Positions 50,568 through 59,833 are shown, numbered from the stretch's first letter. The stretch: DNA of 64,000 nucleotides from an uncultured Clostridia bacterium (GCA_945874765.1 CAMCHQ010000012.1:1-64000); one strand, 5' to 3'. The notes: generated by a model from the letters alone, not told the origin. Program-made: numbers and translations.

Positions 50568-52916
50568 ATGTTTAGACTTGAAAGTAAAATTTTACAACGT
50601 GAATTTGTTGTTCACGAGGGCACGCTTTATGCCTCTCAAATAAGAAATGTTTTGTCAAATCAGGACTTCGTTCCCGACGGAAACAGCGTTGAATTTTTAT
50701 TTCATTTTACGGACGGAAGCGAGTTTACGTCAAAAGGGCTTAAAGTTACGGACAGCAAGCAGGAAAACGGCAGGCTTTCGTTCAAATTTGAGGAAACACA
50801 GGGTATCACCGTCACTATGACTTTTTGGGCAGGCGATGACGGCAACACTCTCAAAAAGCAAATAAGTTTCGTTCAAACGGGTGACAAAACAATTGACTAC
50901 ATTTTGCTTGAACACGTGGGAATTACAAATTCAAAGGCACATTTCAGCGTTCCGACAGATATTAAAGGACCCGAACTCAACGGATATCTCTCAGCTCTCG
51001 GTCAACCGTTTTATATCGACACTCTTTTCTTCGGCTGTGAATTTCCCGGCACACAGAACATTATCCTTTACGGCATAGGTCAGGTTAAATATTACCTCGG
51101 CAAGAAGATTAACGGCGAGTACAAGTGCCCTGTTACGGTAGTCGGCGGTGCAAAAAGCGACTTGCTCGTTGACGTTCAAAAATCGTTTTACGAATATATC
51201 GAAAGCATTGCGACGCCTACAACATTAAGGCTTCAATATAACAGCTGGTATGACTTTATGAAGGACATCACGGCGGACAATATCGAAAAGTCATTTTATG
51301 AGATTGAAAAAGGTCTTTCCTCAAACGGCGTTGCTCCGCTTGACGCATACGTTGTTGACGACGGCTGGGTAGATTACAAATCGGGCTTTTGGAGTTTCAA
51401 TAAGAAGTTTCCGAATCAGCTTTACGATATCACTCAACTCACCTCAAACCTCGGCACAAAATTCGGCTTATGGCTCGGTCCACGTGGCGGTTACGGCAGA
51501 CCGGATTTATTTGCAAAGAAAATGGAAAAAAGAGGTCTCGGCGCATATAACGCAGAGGCAAAGGATATTTGCGTAGCGGATAAGACATATATTAAAAACG
51601 TAACCGATTTCATTTTAAAATCAACTCAGGAATTTGATATCGATTATTGGAAATTCGACGGTTTCTGCCTTGCACCTTGCAAAAATCCTAACCACAGCCA
51701 CCCTGTCGGCGGTGAATACGATATGTATTTCATCACGGAAATGTGGCACTGCTGGATTGAAGTTTTCAAAAAGATAAGAGAGCTTAGGAAAAAGCACGGC
51801 AAGGGTCTTTGGATTAATATGACCTGTTATGTAAACCCGTCGCCTTGGTGGCTTCAATATGTAAACAGTATTTGGCTTCAAAACAGCAATGATATCGGCT
51901 TTGCAAATAATGTTGACGAACAGGCACAGGTTGATAAAGAAATTACATTCCGTGACGCAAGATACTTTAATCTTCTTAACACTCGTGCAGTTCAAATGCC
52001 TTTAAAGCATATCTACAACCACGAGCCTATCTACGGTTCATATGCAAAAGTAAATTATACAGACGAGGAATTTGAGAAGTATATTTATTTTGACGTTGCA
52101 AGAGGTCAGGCGCTCAACGAGCTTCATTTAAGCTACAGTATGATGAACAAATCGAAGTGGCGCACGCTTGCAAAGGCAATTGAATGGCAGAAAAACAACT
52201 ATGACATTTTGCAAAACGCAATGTTTATCGGCGGAAATCCCGAAGAAAACAATGTTTACGGTTACTTCAGCTGGAATGAAAACGGCAACGGAATTATCGC
52301 TTTGAGAAATCCGACAGACGAGAAAGCACCGCTTACACTTACTCTCAACAAGCTTATGGGTTGCCCCGAAAGTTTGAAAGACGTTAAGCGCTACAACGTT
52401 TACAATCAGTCAAACAAGGAAAGTTTTGACAGTTTCTCCTACGGCGACAAGATTGATTTAACTCTTCAGCCGTTTGAGGTTAAGATTTTCCAATTCGGCA
52501 AAGAGGACAGACGTTATCCCGACGCCGAGGCTATTACGGACTTTACAATTTCGTTTAACTACAAGGGCGAGGAAAATATCGAGATTGCGCACAATGACGA
52601 TATTGATATTTCAATCGTTAAAGGCTATGTAAACGTTAAATGCGGCAGATGTCACCTTCGTTCAAATTCAATAGTAAGCGGCGGCGCACACAAGATTACC
52701 GTTGTAAGAGAAAAGAGCAAGGCGCTCAAACTTTATATCGACAAACAGCTTGACGCTTCGGGTTACGATTCAAGAGCAAAGGCTAAAATTAACACGGTAA
52801 TTGACAGCGACGCAGAAGATTTCAGCGTGATTGAAAAAGCCACACCTTATGACGAGATTATCACTCTCAAAAATATTCTTGCAGGCGTCGGCAAAAGGAA
52901 GTTATTTAGGAAATGA
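50568..52916 (+). CDS. GH36-like alpha-galactosidase/alpha-N-acetylgalactosaminidase
   Basis: A 782-residue cytosolic glycoside hydrolase of clan GH-D. A beta-sandwich N-terminal domain (about 1-215) leads to a TIM barrel with QYNSWYDF (224-231), VVDDGW (262-267), LWLGPRGG and the nucleophile in DYWKFDGF (D364). A C-terminal beta domain follows (about 600-782). The GH36-type W-K-x-D motif makes retaining alpha-galactoside cleavage likely; substrate choice (Gal or GalNAc) is open. A GPH symporter gene lies two genes downstream. The stop overlaps the lepB start (ATGA). Confidence 0.85.
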   Translation: MFRLESKILQREFVVHEGTLYASQIRNVLSNQDFVPDGNSVEFLFHFTDGSEFTSKGLKVTDSKQENGRLSFKFEETQGITVTMTFWAGDDGNTLKKQISFVQTGDKTIDYILLEHVGITNSKAHFSVPTDIKGPELNGYLSALGQPFYIDTLFFGCEFPGTQNIILYGIGQVKYYLGKKINGEYKCPVTVVGGAKSDLLVDVQKSFYEYIESIATPTTLRLQYNSWYDFMKDITADNIEKSFYEIEKGLSSNGVAPLDAYVVDDGWVDYKSGFWSFNKKFPNQLYDITQLTSNLGTKFGLWLGPRGGYGRPDLFAKKMEKRGLGAYNAEAKDICVADKTYIKNVTDFILKSTQEFDIDYWKFDGFCLAPCKNPNHSHPVGGEYDMYFITEMWHCWIEVFKKIRELRKKHGKGLWINMTCYVNPSPWWLQYVNSIWLQNSNDIGFANNVDEQAQVDKEITFRDARYFNLLNTRAVQMPLKHIYNHEPIYGSYAKVNYTDEEFEKYIYFDVARGQALNELHLSYSMMNKSKWRTLAKAIEWQKNNYDILQNAMFIGGNPEENNVYGYFSWNENGNGIIALRNPTDEKAPLTLTLNKLMGCPESLKDVKRYNVYNQSNKESFDSFSYGDKIDLTLQPFEVKIFQFGKEDRRYPDAEAITDFTISFNYKGEENIEIAHNDDIDISIVKGYVNVKCGRCHLRSNSIVSGGAHKITVVREKSKALKLYIDKQLDASGYDSRAKAKINTVIDSDAEDFSVIEKATPYDEIITLKNILAGVGKRKLFRK

Positions 52917-53815
52917 TTACAAAGTGCAAAAAATGCGGCTGTGATGCGCTCATTAAAAACGGCGAATGGTATGAATGTCCCAAATGCGGTGCAATGATGT
53001 TTGACGTCGGCGATTTCATAGGCGAACAAAGCCCTACAAAAATGCTTGAAATGCTTGACGAGGGCAAGAAACCTTATGAAAAATCGGGTAAGCTTCCGAA
53101 TGCCATAGATATCAATTATAAAGAAAACGAAATTTCTTATGATGACGGTATCGAAAGCGATTTTGAAGAGGAAAAAAAGCCGAAAAAGCCTAAAAAAGCA
53201 AAGAAAAAAAGAGCGAAGAAAAAGGCTGAAAAATCAGACGAGATAAGCGATACGGATTCAAAAGAGGAAAAAGACGGGAAAGAACCGTCTAAACTCAGGC
53301 AGGCAATATCTTTTATGACGCCTATCGTTGTTGCGCTTATCATTGCAATAATTTTAAAAACCTGTATCTTCGCAAATGTGGTTATTCCGACCGGCTCAAT
53401 GCTCAACACCATTCAAGAGGGAGATAGAATAATCGCAAGCCGTTTGGCGTATATCAACGAGGACCCGCAAAGGTATGACATTATAATTTTCAAATATCCC
53501 GATGATGAAACGCAGCTTTTTGCAAAAAGAATAATCGGTATGCCGGGGGAGACAATCGAGATTAAAGACGGCGTTGTTTACATCACCGACAGAAACGGCA
53601 AAACAACCAAAGCAAGAACCGATTTCATTACAAACTGCGTTCCTACGGGCGATTTCGGACCGTACACCGTACCGCTCGGCAGTTATTTTGTTATGGGAGA
53701 TAACAGAAACGACAGCTGGGATTCGAGATATTGGGACAACAAAACAGTCAAAAGAGATAAAATTATAGGAAAAGTCAAATTCAGATATTTTCCGCATCCG
53801 GGCAAAATTGAATAA
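52913..53815 (+). CDS. lepB: Signal peptidase I with an N-terminal zinc ribbon
   Basis: Membrane serine protease removing signal peptides. The 300-residue protein is a fusion: a zinc-ribbon (C5-x2-C8 and C22-x2-C25), a Lys/Glu-rich linker (about 45-128), a single membrane helix (about 132-155) and the extracytoplasmic S26 catalytic domain with S162 (PTGSM), K205 (FAKRIIGMPGE) and GDNRNDSWDSR. Ordinary type I signal peptidases lack the ribbon. Its ATG overlaps the GH36 stop, so it is translationally coupled to a sugar hydrolase, an odd context for a secretion enzyme. It may not be the only LepB of the cell. Confidence 0.9.
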   Translation: MITKCKKCGCDALIKNGEWYECPKCGAMMFDVGDFIGEQSPTKMLEMLDEGKKPYEKSGKLPNAIDINYKENEISYDDGIESDFEEEKKPKKPKKAKKKRAKKKAEKSDEISDTDSKEEKDGKEPSKLRQAISFMTPIVVALIIAIILKTCIFANVVIPTGSMLNTIQEGDRIIASRLAYINEDPQRYDIIIFKYPDDETQLFAKRIIGMPGETIEIKDGVVYITDRNGKTTKARTDFITNCVPTGDFGPYTVPLGSYFVMGDNRNDSWDSRYWDNKTVKRDKIIGKVKFRYFPHPGKIE

Positions 53816-53865
53816 TAAACAAGCACATCAACTACTGCCACGTAAATTTAAAAAGGGGTAAATTT

Positions 53866-55344
53866 ATGGACAAGAATTATTATGTACCGAAAAAGGAATG
53901 GATGACCTACTGCATAGGTGCGCTCGGTCAGGGTATGATTTATGCCATTATGAGCTCATACATTTCCGACTTTTATTTAAACGTACTTAAAGTAACGCCG
54001 ATTTTCGTATTGCTTCTTATGCTTTTGGCGAGAATTTGGGACGCAATCAATGACCCGATTATGGGCTACATAATGGACAGAGCAAATCCGAAAAAGGGCA
54101 AGATGAAGCCGTATATTCTTTATACGCCTATTCCCGTTGCAATATTGACGCTTTTGCTTTTCTATGCGCCGAATTTAAGCGACAGCAAGAAAATGATTTA
54201 TGCCGCAATTACATATATCGCCTGGGGTATGATTTACACAGCCTCCGACGTTCCGTTTTGGAGTTTGCCGAATGCATTGACGCCTAATGCGGACGAACGT
54301 GGTTCAATCATCTCAAAAGCGAGAACGGCTAACGGTGTAGGTTCGGCTGTTCCTATGGCTATATTTATGATTTTGGGCTTTGTGTTACCTAACTTCAATT
54401 TATCGGGAACAGAACTTGAAAAGACAAAATACACGGTTATGGCGCTTGTAAGCTCAATCATAGGCAATCTTCTTTTCGTATCTGTTTATTTCAAAACAAA
54501 AGAAAGAGTTATTATTCCCAATCCGCCGAAAAGAGACAAGAGCGAACCGTCGGCACTCAAACTTATACTCACCTGCAAACCGCTTATGCTCACCGCACTT
54601 ATGGGTATTTTGGCAGCGGCAAGGTATATGTATCAGGCAGGCGCAGTGCACGTTGCAAGATATTCTTTTTATATCGGCAAGGACTTAACGGGTTTGAGCA
54701 CGGCAGAGGTTGAAAGTGCGCTTCAATCAAATATTTCAACAGTTTCAACGGTATTCAGTGTCGCTTCGGCAGTCGGAATGATGGGCACAATGCTTGCCGT
54801 CACTCCGCTTCTTAAAAAGTTTAACTACAAGCAGATAATTATCGTCTCATCGCTTATCGGTGCTGCGGGTAGTTTTGCAATGTGGTTTATAGGATATGAG
54901 CATTTCTGGGCTTGCGTGCCTTGCTTAATTCTTTCTACCATTCCTTGCGGTGCCATCAACGTTTGCGTTTCCGCTATGATTGGCGACTGTCTTGACTATA
55001 TGGAATGGAAAACAGGCAGAAGGCTTACGGGTATGGGTTCGGCAGTTTCGAGTTTTGTAAACAAATTCGGCAATGCGATAAGCACATCGTTTATTATATT
55101 AATGTATATAATAGTTGACTTCGACATTTCCGCTATCAATGCAAAAGTAACCGCTAATCCGCTTGAAATGACACATTCGGTTAGGCAGGGAATGTTCAGC
55201 ATAGTATCGCTTATTCCGGCTATTTCTCTTCTCGTTTGCATTATTCCTATGTTCTTCTACAACCTTACAGGTGATTTCAAAGACAGAATGGAAAAAGAAC
55301 TTGCACAGCAGAGAGAAGCAAAAGGAATCACAATTTCAAAGTAA
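53866..55344 (+). CDS. GPH-family sugar:cation symporter
   Basis: A 492-residue twelve-helix transporter. MelB-type marks include the N-terminal YYVPKKEWMTYCIGALGQG, helix 2-3 loop with RIWDAINDPIMGYIMDR (the family D-x-x-x-D-P motif with cation-site Asp residues) and GDCLDYMEWKTGRR in the second half. Follows GH36 and lepB in the same direction; uptake of an alpha-galactoside for the GH36 enzyme is the simplest reading. AAAAGGGG lies 8 bp before the ATG. Confidence 0.9.
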   Translation: MDKNYYVPKKEWMTYCIGALGQGMIYAIMSSYISDFYLNVLKVTPIFVLLLMLLARIWDAINDPIMGYIMDRANPKKGKMKPYILYTPIPVAILTLLLFYAPNLSDSKKMIYAAITYIAWGMIYTASDVPFWSLPNALTPNADERGSIISKARTANGVGSAVPMAIFMILGFVLPNFNLSGTELEKTKYTVMALVSSIIGNLLFVSVYFKTKERVIIPNPPKRDKSEPSALKLILTCKPLMLTALMGILAAARYMYQAGAVHVARYSFYIGKDLTGLSTAEVESALQSNISTVSTVFSVASAVGMMGTMLAVTPLLKKFNYKQIIIVSSLIGAAGSFAMWFIGYEHFWACVPCLILSTIPCGAINVCVSAMIGDCLDYMEWKTGRRLTGMGSAVSSFVNKFGNAISTSFIILMYIIVDFDISAINAKVTANPLEMTHSVRQGMFSIVSLIPAISLLVCIIPMFFYNLTGDFKDRMEKELAQQREAKGITISK

Positions 55345-55400
55345 GAAGTAAGAGTGAATAGTGAATAAGTAAAGTAATAAGTAAGAGTGAATAAGTTATT
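55345..55400. repeat. Short A/G-rich direct repeats
   Basis: AAGTAAGAGTGAATA occurs twice (about 55348 and 55380), mixed with further AGTGAATAAG and AAGTAA units. Probably a slippage-derived spacer between the symporter and tautomerase genes. Confidence 0.6.
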
Positions 55401-55430
55401 ATTAACCTATAAAAAATAAGGAGAAAAGAT

Positions 55431-55766
55431 ATGCCTTTCATTAATGTAATGACAAGCAGTGAGATAAAAGACAAAAATGCGCTTAAAAGTGAGCTTGGAA
55501 ATGCTATCACGGCTATCCCCGGCAAGAGTGAGGCTTGGCTTATGGTTAAGCTTGAGGACAAAGCCGATATGTATTTCAAGGGCAGTGACGAGCCTTGCGC
55601 TATGTTTGAAATTGCGATTTTCGGCACGGCAGACAAGTCAGCTTACGAGAATTTGACAAAGCGTATTTGTAAAATAAGCGAAGAATATCTGTCGGTTAAA
55701 AGCGACAGAACTTATGTCAAATATAATGAAATAGATAAATGGGGATACGATAATTTTAATTTTTAG
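55431..55766 (+). CDS. MIF-like tautomerase family protein
   Basis: A 111-residue protein of the macrophage-migration-inhibitory-factor/phenylpyruvate tautomerase fold. Met is followed by the catalytic Pro (PFINVMTS); further family features are the AWLMVKLED strand, the FEIAIFGTAD strand and the terminal WGYDNFNF, which caps the active site in MIF. Likely forms a trimer and tautomerises small keto-enol substrates. Bacterial roles are unclear. GGAGAAAAG precedes the ATG. Confidence 0.9.
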   Translation: MPFINVMTSSEIKDKNALKSELGNAITAIPGKSEAWLMVKLEDKADMYFKGSDEPCAMFEIAIFGTADKSAYENLTKRICKISEEYLSVKSDRTYVKYNEIDKWGYDNFNF

Positions 55767-55796
55767 TTTTCGCAAAAATGCCGTTTTGACATTTCG

Positions 55797-55850
55797 CCCC
55801 TCATCCGAGTGCAACAAGTTGCACCCACCTTACCCCGCAGGGGAAGGCTT
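55797..55850. repeat. REP-like palindromic repeat, variant of the 1-112 family
   Basis: It shares the frame CCTCATC...CACCTT...CCCC...GGGGAAGGC with the left-end repeat. The first hairpin is GTGCAA-caa-GTTGCAC here versus GTCAGC-gaa-GCTGAC there, so the stem is kept by paired changes. The second hairpin is CCCC-gca-GGGG. Confidence 0.7.
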
Positions 55851-55865
55851 AATGTAAATTTCATA

Positions 55866-55904
55866 CAAAACAAAAAGGACTGCCGTAGCTACTCGGCAGT
55901 CCTT
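55866..55904 (-). terminator. Intrinsic terminator of the ABC/GntR operon
   Basis: AAGGACTGCCG and CGGCAGTCCTT form a perfect 11-bp stem, followed on the minus strand by TTTTTGTTTTG. It lies about 120 bp after the ABC permease stop. It may also slow plus-strand reads from the tautomerase gene. Confidence 0.8.
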
Positions 55905-55916
55905 ATTATGTTCACC

Positions 55917-56006
55917 GTCTGTTTGAATTATAAAAGGAGTTTAAGATAAGCATATTGCTCAAGGGTTTTGGGTTTTATATTTTGGGTAAAGCATAATTAA
56001 ACAGAC
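55917..56006. other. Long-range inverted repeat in the 3' region of the ABC operon
   Basis: GTCTGTTTGAATTA (55917-55930) and TAATTAAACAGAC (55994-56006) are complementary except for one unpaired base, enclosing about 63 bases rich in G/T. On the minus strand this would fold as a 3'-UTR structure before the terminator. Significance unknown. Confidence 0.4.
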
Positions 56007-56023
56007 AGGTAAAACCTATTAAA

Positions 56024-58450
56024 TTATTTCAAAAGTTTTTGTGCATTTTCTTTTGAAAGATACTTAGTTAAATAAGTATTGTTTTTAAACTTCACAAGGA
56101 CGATACAGCCGTCTTTCCTGCAAAGTGAATAAATTGACGAAGCGTTAAAGATATCCTGCGCTTTCTTGCCGTCGGTAATTTTCTTTCCGCTGTAAGTTTC
56201 AAGGACATCTTTTTCTTCAAGCTTACTGCCCTGATATTCAAAAAAGTTTTTAGGCGTTGCGCTGTCGCTTTCAAAGACCGAAAGAGCCGTAAGCGCTGAA
56301 TCTTCTGCAATTTTTCCGTCAAGAGGGGTAACTGTTACATACTCTATCTTGCCTGTATTTGAATGATTGCTAAATGCTGACAGTTTACCGATAGATTTTA
56401 AGTAATCAACCGTATTGACCATATCGCTCCAAATATAAAACGTTGCGTCGTTCATATAATCGGTTTCGTTATAATTTGTTACGCTGTCATCATATTTGAA
56501 AGAGATTGCACCCAAGACAGGTTTGCCCGAGGTCAGAAGTTTTTTATAGCCGACCTTTTCAATATCCTTTAATATTGCGTCACGAAGAGCCGGTGTGTTT
56601 TCAATCTCGGTTCTGGTTACTGCGTCATTTGAAACGACATATGCCTTTCCAAAACGAATAGCGTTTTTAACGTTATTTTCATCAGCAAAAGACGAGAAGA
56701 AATATTGAAATTCATCACTTTTAAAATTACCGCTTGATTTTTCGTCACTTCTCTTTGAACTCATCAAATATTCAAGCTCGTTTTGATATTCCCTGCTTTG
56801 AGTTAAATCAATAATTTGAAGCGAAACATCACTGTTTGTGGTTGCGTATTCACGGTTTACGATTTTTCCGTTTTTAAGAAAATATTTAATCTCAACGGTA
56901 ACATACGGGTCATTCCTTTTGGAAATTTTATTTTTAAAGGAATAATTTTGTATCTTCTCAATTTTTTCTATTGAGTCTTTTGTATTGAACTTTCCGAGAT
57001 AAGCGCCGGAAACTTCGGCATTGCCGTAATAAAGCAGTTGCGTGCCTACAGTAAGCGAACCGCCTACAAACTGATTCGTTGACATAACACCCGAAGCGTC
57101 AACGTATTCGTTGTTTATTACCGCATAATCAATATCATTGATATCGGGGCAATATGTAGAATAGCCGAAACCGCCCGAAATGCAAACAATGCTGATTGCC
57201 AAAATGCCGACAGAAGATACCACTACAGGCAAATCAAGTTTTGCGTCGCACTTAATTTTTCTGCGTGAAATCGACATAAATATGAAATACGCAACAGCAC
57301 CGACAGCCAAGCCGACAATAATATTAAGCGCATCTGACTTAATCACATCAAAGTCGGACAAAAGAGGCATAAAGAATGTTGCGACAAATACAGAAACCTC
57401 AAGGCTTACAAATACTGTTGCAAAGAGATTTGAAGAATGAAGCGCCGTATTTTCAAGCTTACGTTTATCAAGAAGTTTTTTAGCGACAAAAATAAACAAT
57501 ACAGACAGCAAAAGCCAAATAACAATAGGCAAAATCAAACCCGTTCCCGCTTTTTCAAAGCCGACATTGCCGTATGCCGAATCATATTCAAGGTAGTCAA
57601 CTGTTCCTAAAGCTTTTTTAGTGCTTCTCAGGCAGTTGAAATACATATTTTGGCAAACATTGCCCGAGCCGAGCGTTGTGCCGAAAATCATCGGATTAAT
57701 TACGGAAAGTTTAGACCAAAGGGTTCCCGTTGACGTTATAAATGTAGGTGCAGACGAGTTGAGATAATTTGTATTTTGAGTATATCCTCTAAGGAAGTTT
57801 TCAAAAATATATCCCAAAGAGAGAACATAAAGTGTAGGCGCCCAAATGAGACCTGCGCCGAAAAACAGGCTTTCGGTCACGGTATAGCAAGCCGTCATCG
57901 CAACACTCATAAGCGAGAAACCGACAAGCATATATGTCAAATGCTCCAAAAACATAAAGAAGCCTTGATAAATAATAAAGTCTGCGTGACCTAAATATCT
58001 TATATTAAATGCAATATCGACTATAATAGGAATTGCCGTTGTTAAAATCATTAAAATAACTGACGAAAGCGTTCTGTTTTTAAAATACGTCTTTCTGTCA
58101 ATTCCGCAAGAGAAAAAGAAATTTACACTGCTTTTCCTCATAATCGGCAAAAATGCGCAAAAAGCAAAGAGAACACCGACTATCAGCGCAAATATACCGA
58201 AATAAACGTAATTTACCCATGTTGCACCGAAAAGAGCACAGGCAAGTTGCTTTCTTATCGAAACTATATTAGCCGCTCTCAAACTGAGTGAATAAGTGCC
58301 GGCAGATGAAATTGTTGACAACGGCAGAGCAATAAAATAGAAAAGCGAAAATGCAAGTGAAAGAACACTCGGTAAAATCAAGCGGACAAACGAACGCTTA
58401 AAATCATACCTTGCTGCGTGCTTATCAGCCGAAGATTTTGGAGATATCAT
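56024..58450 (-). CDS. ABC transporter permease
   Basis: Start at MISPKSSADKH (58450), 9 bp after GGAGG inside the end of the ATPase gene. The 808-residue protein has about six membrane helices in the first 320 residues, further helices around 345-440, and a large soluble segment (about 455-808), probably outside the cell. This resembles the large permeases of YtrA/YtrB-type envelope-stress exporters, though size and sequence differ. Works with the ATPase encoded upstream. Substrate unknown; such operons often respond to cell-wall antibiotics. Confidence 0.8.
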   Translation of the reverse strand: MISPKSSADKHAARYDFKRSFVRLILPSVLSLAFSLFYFIALPLSTISSAGTYSLSLRAANIVSIRKQLACALFGATWVNYVYFGIFALIVGVLFAFCAFLPIMRKSSVNFFFSCGIDRKTYFKNRTLSSVILMILTTAIPIIVDIAFNIRYLGHADFIIYQGFFMFLEHLTYMLVGFSLMSVAMTACYTVTESLFFGAGLIWAPTLYVLSLGYIFENFLRGYTQNTNYLNSSAPTFITSTGTLWSKLSVINPMIFGTTLGSGNVCQNMYFNCLRSTKKALGTVDYLEYDSAYGNVGFEKAGTGLILPIVIWLLLSVLFIFVAKKLLDKRKLENTALHSSNLFATVFVSLEVSVFVATFFMPLLSDFDVIKSDALNIIVGLAVGAVAYFIFMSISRRKIKCDAKLDLPVVVSSVGILAISIVCISGGFGYSTYCPDINDIDYAVINNEYVDASGVMSTNQFVGGSLTVGTQLLYYGNAEVSGAYLGKFNTKDSIEKIEKIQNYSFKNKISKRNDPYVTVEIKYFLKNGKIVNREYATTNSDVSLQIIDLTQSREYQNELEYLMSSKRSDEKSSGNFKSDEFQYFFSSFADENNVKNAIRFGKAYVVSNDAVTRTEIENTPALRDAILKDIEKVGYKKLLTSGKPVLGAISFKYDDSVTNYNETDYMNDATFYIWSDMVNTVDYLKSIGKLSAFSNHSNTGKIEYVTVTPLDGKIAEDSALTALSVFESDSATPKNFFEYQGSKLEEKDVLETYSGKKITDGKKAQDIFNASSIYSLCRKDGCIVLVKFKNNTYLTKYLSKENAQKLLK

Positions 58451-59318
58451 AATTTCTGTCCTCCATTTCATTCAAAAATACCTCTTCAAGCGAAAGAGTA
58501 ACGCTGTCCATATGAACAGGGCGAAGGCACGCAAGAGCACCGCTGTCAAAACTCGACGGCACAATAATTGTTGCAAGTTTATTATCAATTGTAATGCCTT
58601 TGTTTTCAATCCCGTCAAAAACAGATTTATCAATATCTCTGTCAAAAATAAGACGGTATTTCACGTAAGCCGAACTTGCGTCGTCGACAGAAACATTCAT
58701 TGCAAGTTTTTTACCGTTGATAAGCGCAACGTGGTCGCACAAATCGGCAATTTCCTGCAAATTGTGACTGCTCATAATCATTGAACAACCGGTTTCAGCC
58801 ATATATTCAATAAAAATTTTCTTGCAAAGATTTCTTTTCTGCGGGTCGATTCCGTCAAAAACCTCGTCAAGAAGCATATATTTAGGCATTGTAGACATAG
58901 CCAAAACAACTTCAGCCTGCCTTTGCATACCCTTAGAAAATGAGCCTATATTCTTTTTAGAATCAAGTCCCATAGCGTCTGTCATATTTTTAAAAACTTT
59001 ATCGCTGAAATTAGGAAAATAGCCTTTATAGATTTTTCCCATCTTCTCAAGGCTTGCGCCTTTAACGAAATAAACCTCGTCGGGCACATAAAGAAGAGAA
59101 GAACGAACACGTCCGTTATCATAAACGTTTTCGCCGTCAAAAAGCACTTCTCCGTCCTCCGGTTTCAGTATTCCCGCCGCCGTTTTCAAAAGCGTTGTTT
59201 TGCCTGCGCCGTTATATCCGACAAGACCGTAAATCGACGACTCTTCAACTTTAAAACTTATATCCTCAACGGCAACAAAATCGCCGTATTTTTTAGTTAC
59301 ATTTTTAACCTCAATCAT
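58425..59318 (-). CDS. ABC transporter ATP-binding protein
   Basis: Start at MIEVKNVTKKYG (59318) behind AGGAT, overlapping the GntR stop by 8 bp. The 297-residue nucleotide-binding subunit has Walker A GYNGAGKTT, a signature SKGMQRQ in place of the usual LSGGQ, Walker B YMLLDEVFDGID and the switch His in SSHN. The modified signature is typical of YtrB/BcrA-like exporters. It pairs with the large permease encoded next. Confidence 0.92.
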   Translation of the reverse strand: MIEVKNVTKKYGDFVAVEDISFKVEESSIYGLVGYNGAGKTTLLKTAAGILKPEDGEVLFDGENVYDNGRVRSSLLYVPDEVYFVKGASLEKMGKIYKGYFPNFSDKVFKNMTDAMGLDSKKNIGSFSKGMQRQAEVVLAMSTMPKYMLLDEVFDGIDPQKRNLCKKIFIEYMAETGCSMIMSSHNLQEIADLCDHVALINGKKLAMNVSVDDASSAYVKYRLIFDRDIDKSVFDGIENKGITIDNKLATIIVPSSFDSGALACLRPVHMDSVTLSLEEVFLNEMEDRNYDISKIFG

Positions 59319-59688
59319 TGCCGTTATCCTTTGAATATATTTCATCAATTAGAGAGACAACCTCGCCCTTGCTGACGCCTTTAGCCTTGCAGGAGGATAA
59401 AACAGACTTTGCGTCTTCAAGTGCGTGGGCTTTTATTTTAACATTTCCGATAGGGTTCTCGCTTACAAACATTCCCCTGCCCTGAGCCGAATAAGTAATT
59501 CCGTCATGCTCAAGTTCACTAAACGCACGCTTGATTGTATTAACGTTAATATTAAGCTCATTTGATAAATTTCTTATCGACGGCAACTTTTCGCCCGGCT
59601 TATAAACGCCTGTATTGATAAGCATAATTACCTGCTCTTTTATCTGCTCATATATCGGCACACGAGAATGATAGTCTATAAAAAGCAC
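59311..59688 (-). CDS. GntR-family regulator, YtrA subgroup
   Basis: A 125-residue repressor consisting of the GntR winged helix (about 8-75; VPIYEQIKEQVIMLI, KLPSIRNLSNELNINVNTIKR in two parts) and a short C-terminal dimerisation helix pair, the YtrA plan. The start is GTG at 59688, after GGAGGGG. It opens the operon GntR-ATPase-permease with overlapping genes. The palindrome at 59726-59754 just upstream is a convincing autoregulatory operator. Confidence 0.93.
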   Translation of the reverse strand: MLFIDYHSRVPIYEQIKEQVIMLINTGVYKPGEKLPSIRNLSNELNINVNTIKRAFSELEHDGITYSAQGRGMFVSENPIGNVKIKAHALEDAKSVLSSCKAKGVSKGEVVSLIDEIYSKDNGND

Positions 59689-59712
59689 GCTTGCCCCTCC
59701 TTTTTTTCAAAA

Positions 59713-59754
59713 TAGTTGCGTCAGGCAACTGTAATATCTTTGATATCACAGTTG
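59713..59754. promoter_or_regulatory. Operator region of the GntR/ABC operon
   Basis: A 29-bp palindrome (59726-59754) with half-sites CAACTGTAATATC and GATATCACAGTTG around TTT, one mismatched pair. It overlaps a second inverted repeat AGTTGC-gtcag-GCAACT (59713-59730). Both lie 25-66 bp upstream of the GTG start. YtrA-type regulators bind such palindromes near the start of their own operons. Confidence 0.75.
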
Positions 59755-59792
59755 AAATATAGCACAGTTTTCCCCTCTTGTCAATAGAATTT

Positions 59793-59833
59793 CCCAAAAA
59801 ATTAAGCGCATTGAAAAATTCAATGTGCTTAAT
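59793..59833 (-). terminator. Intrinsic terminator after the decayed gene patch
   Basis: ATTAAGCGCATTGAA pairs with TTCAATGTGCTTAAT (one G-U pair) over three bases. The minus strand continues TTTTTTT. A strong terminator now serving mainly broken genes. Confidence 0.85.

Noticed and set aside
55961-55990. G-quadruplex (GGG/T-rich stretch)
   Set aside because: Only three runs of three G within reach; a fourth run is missing.
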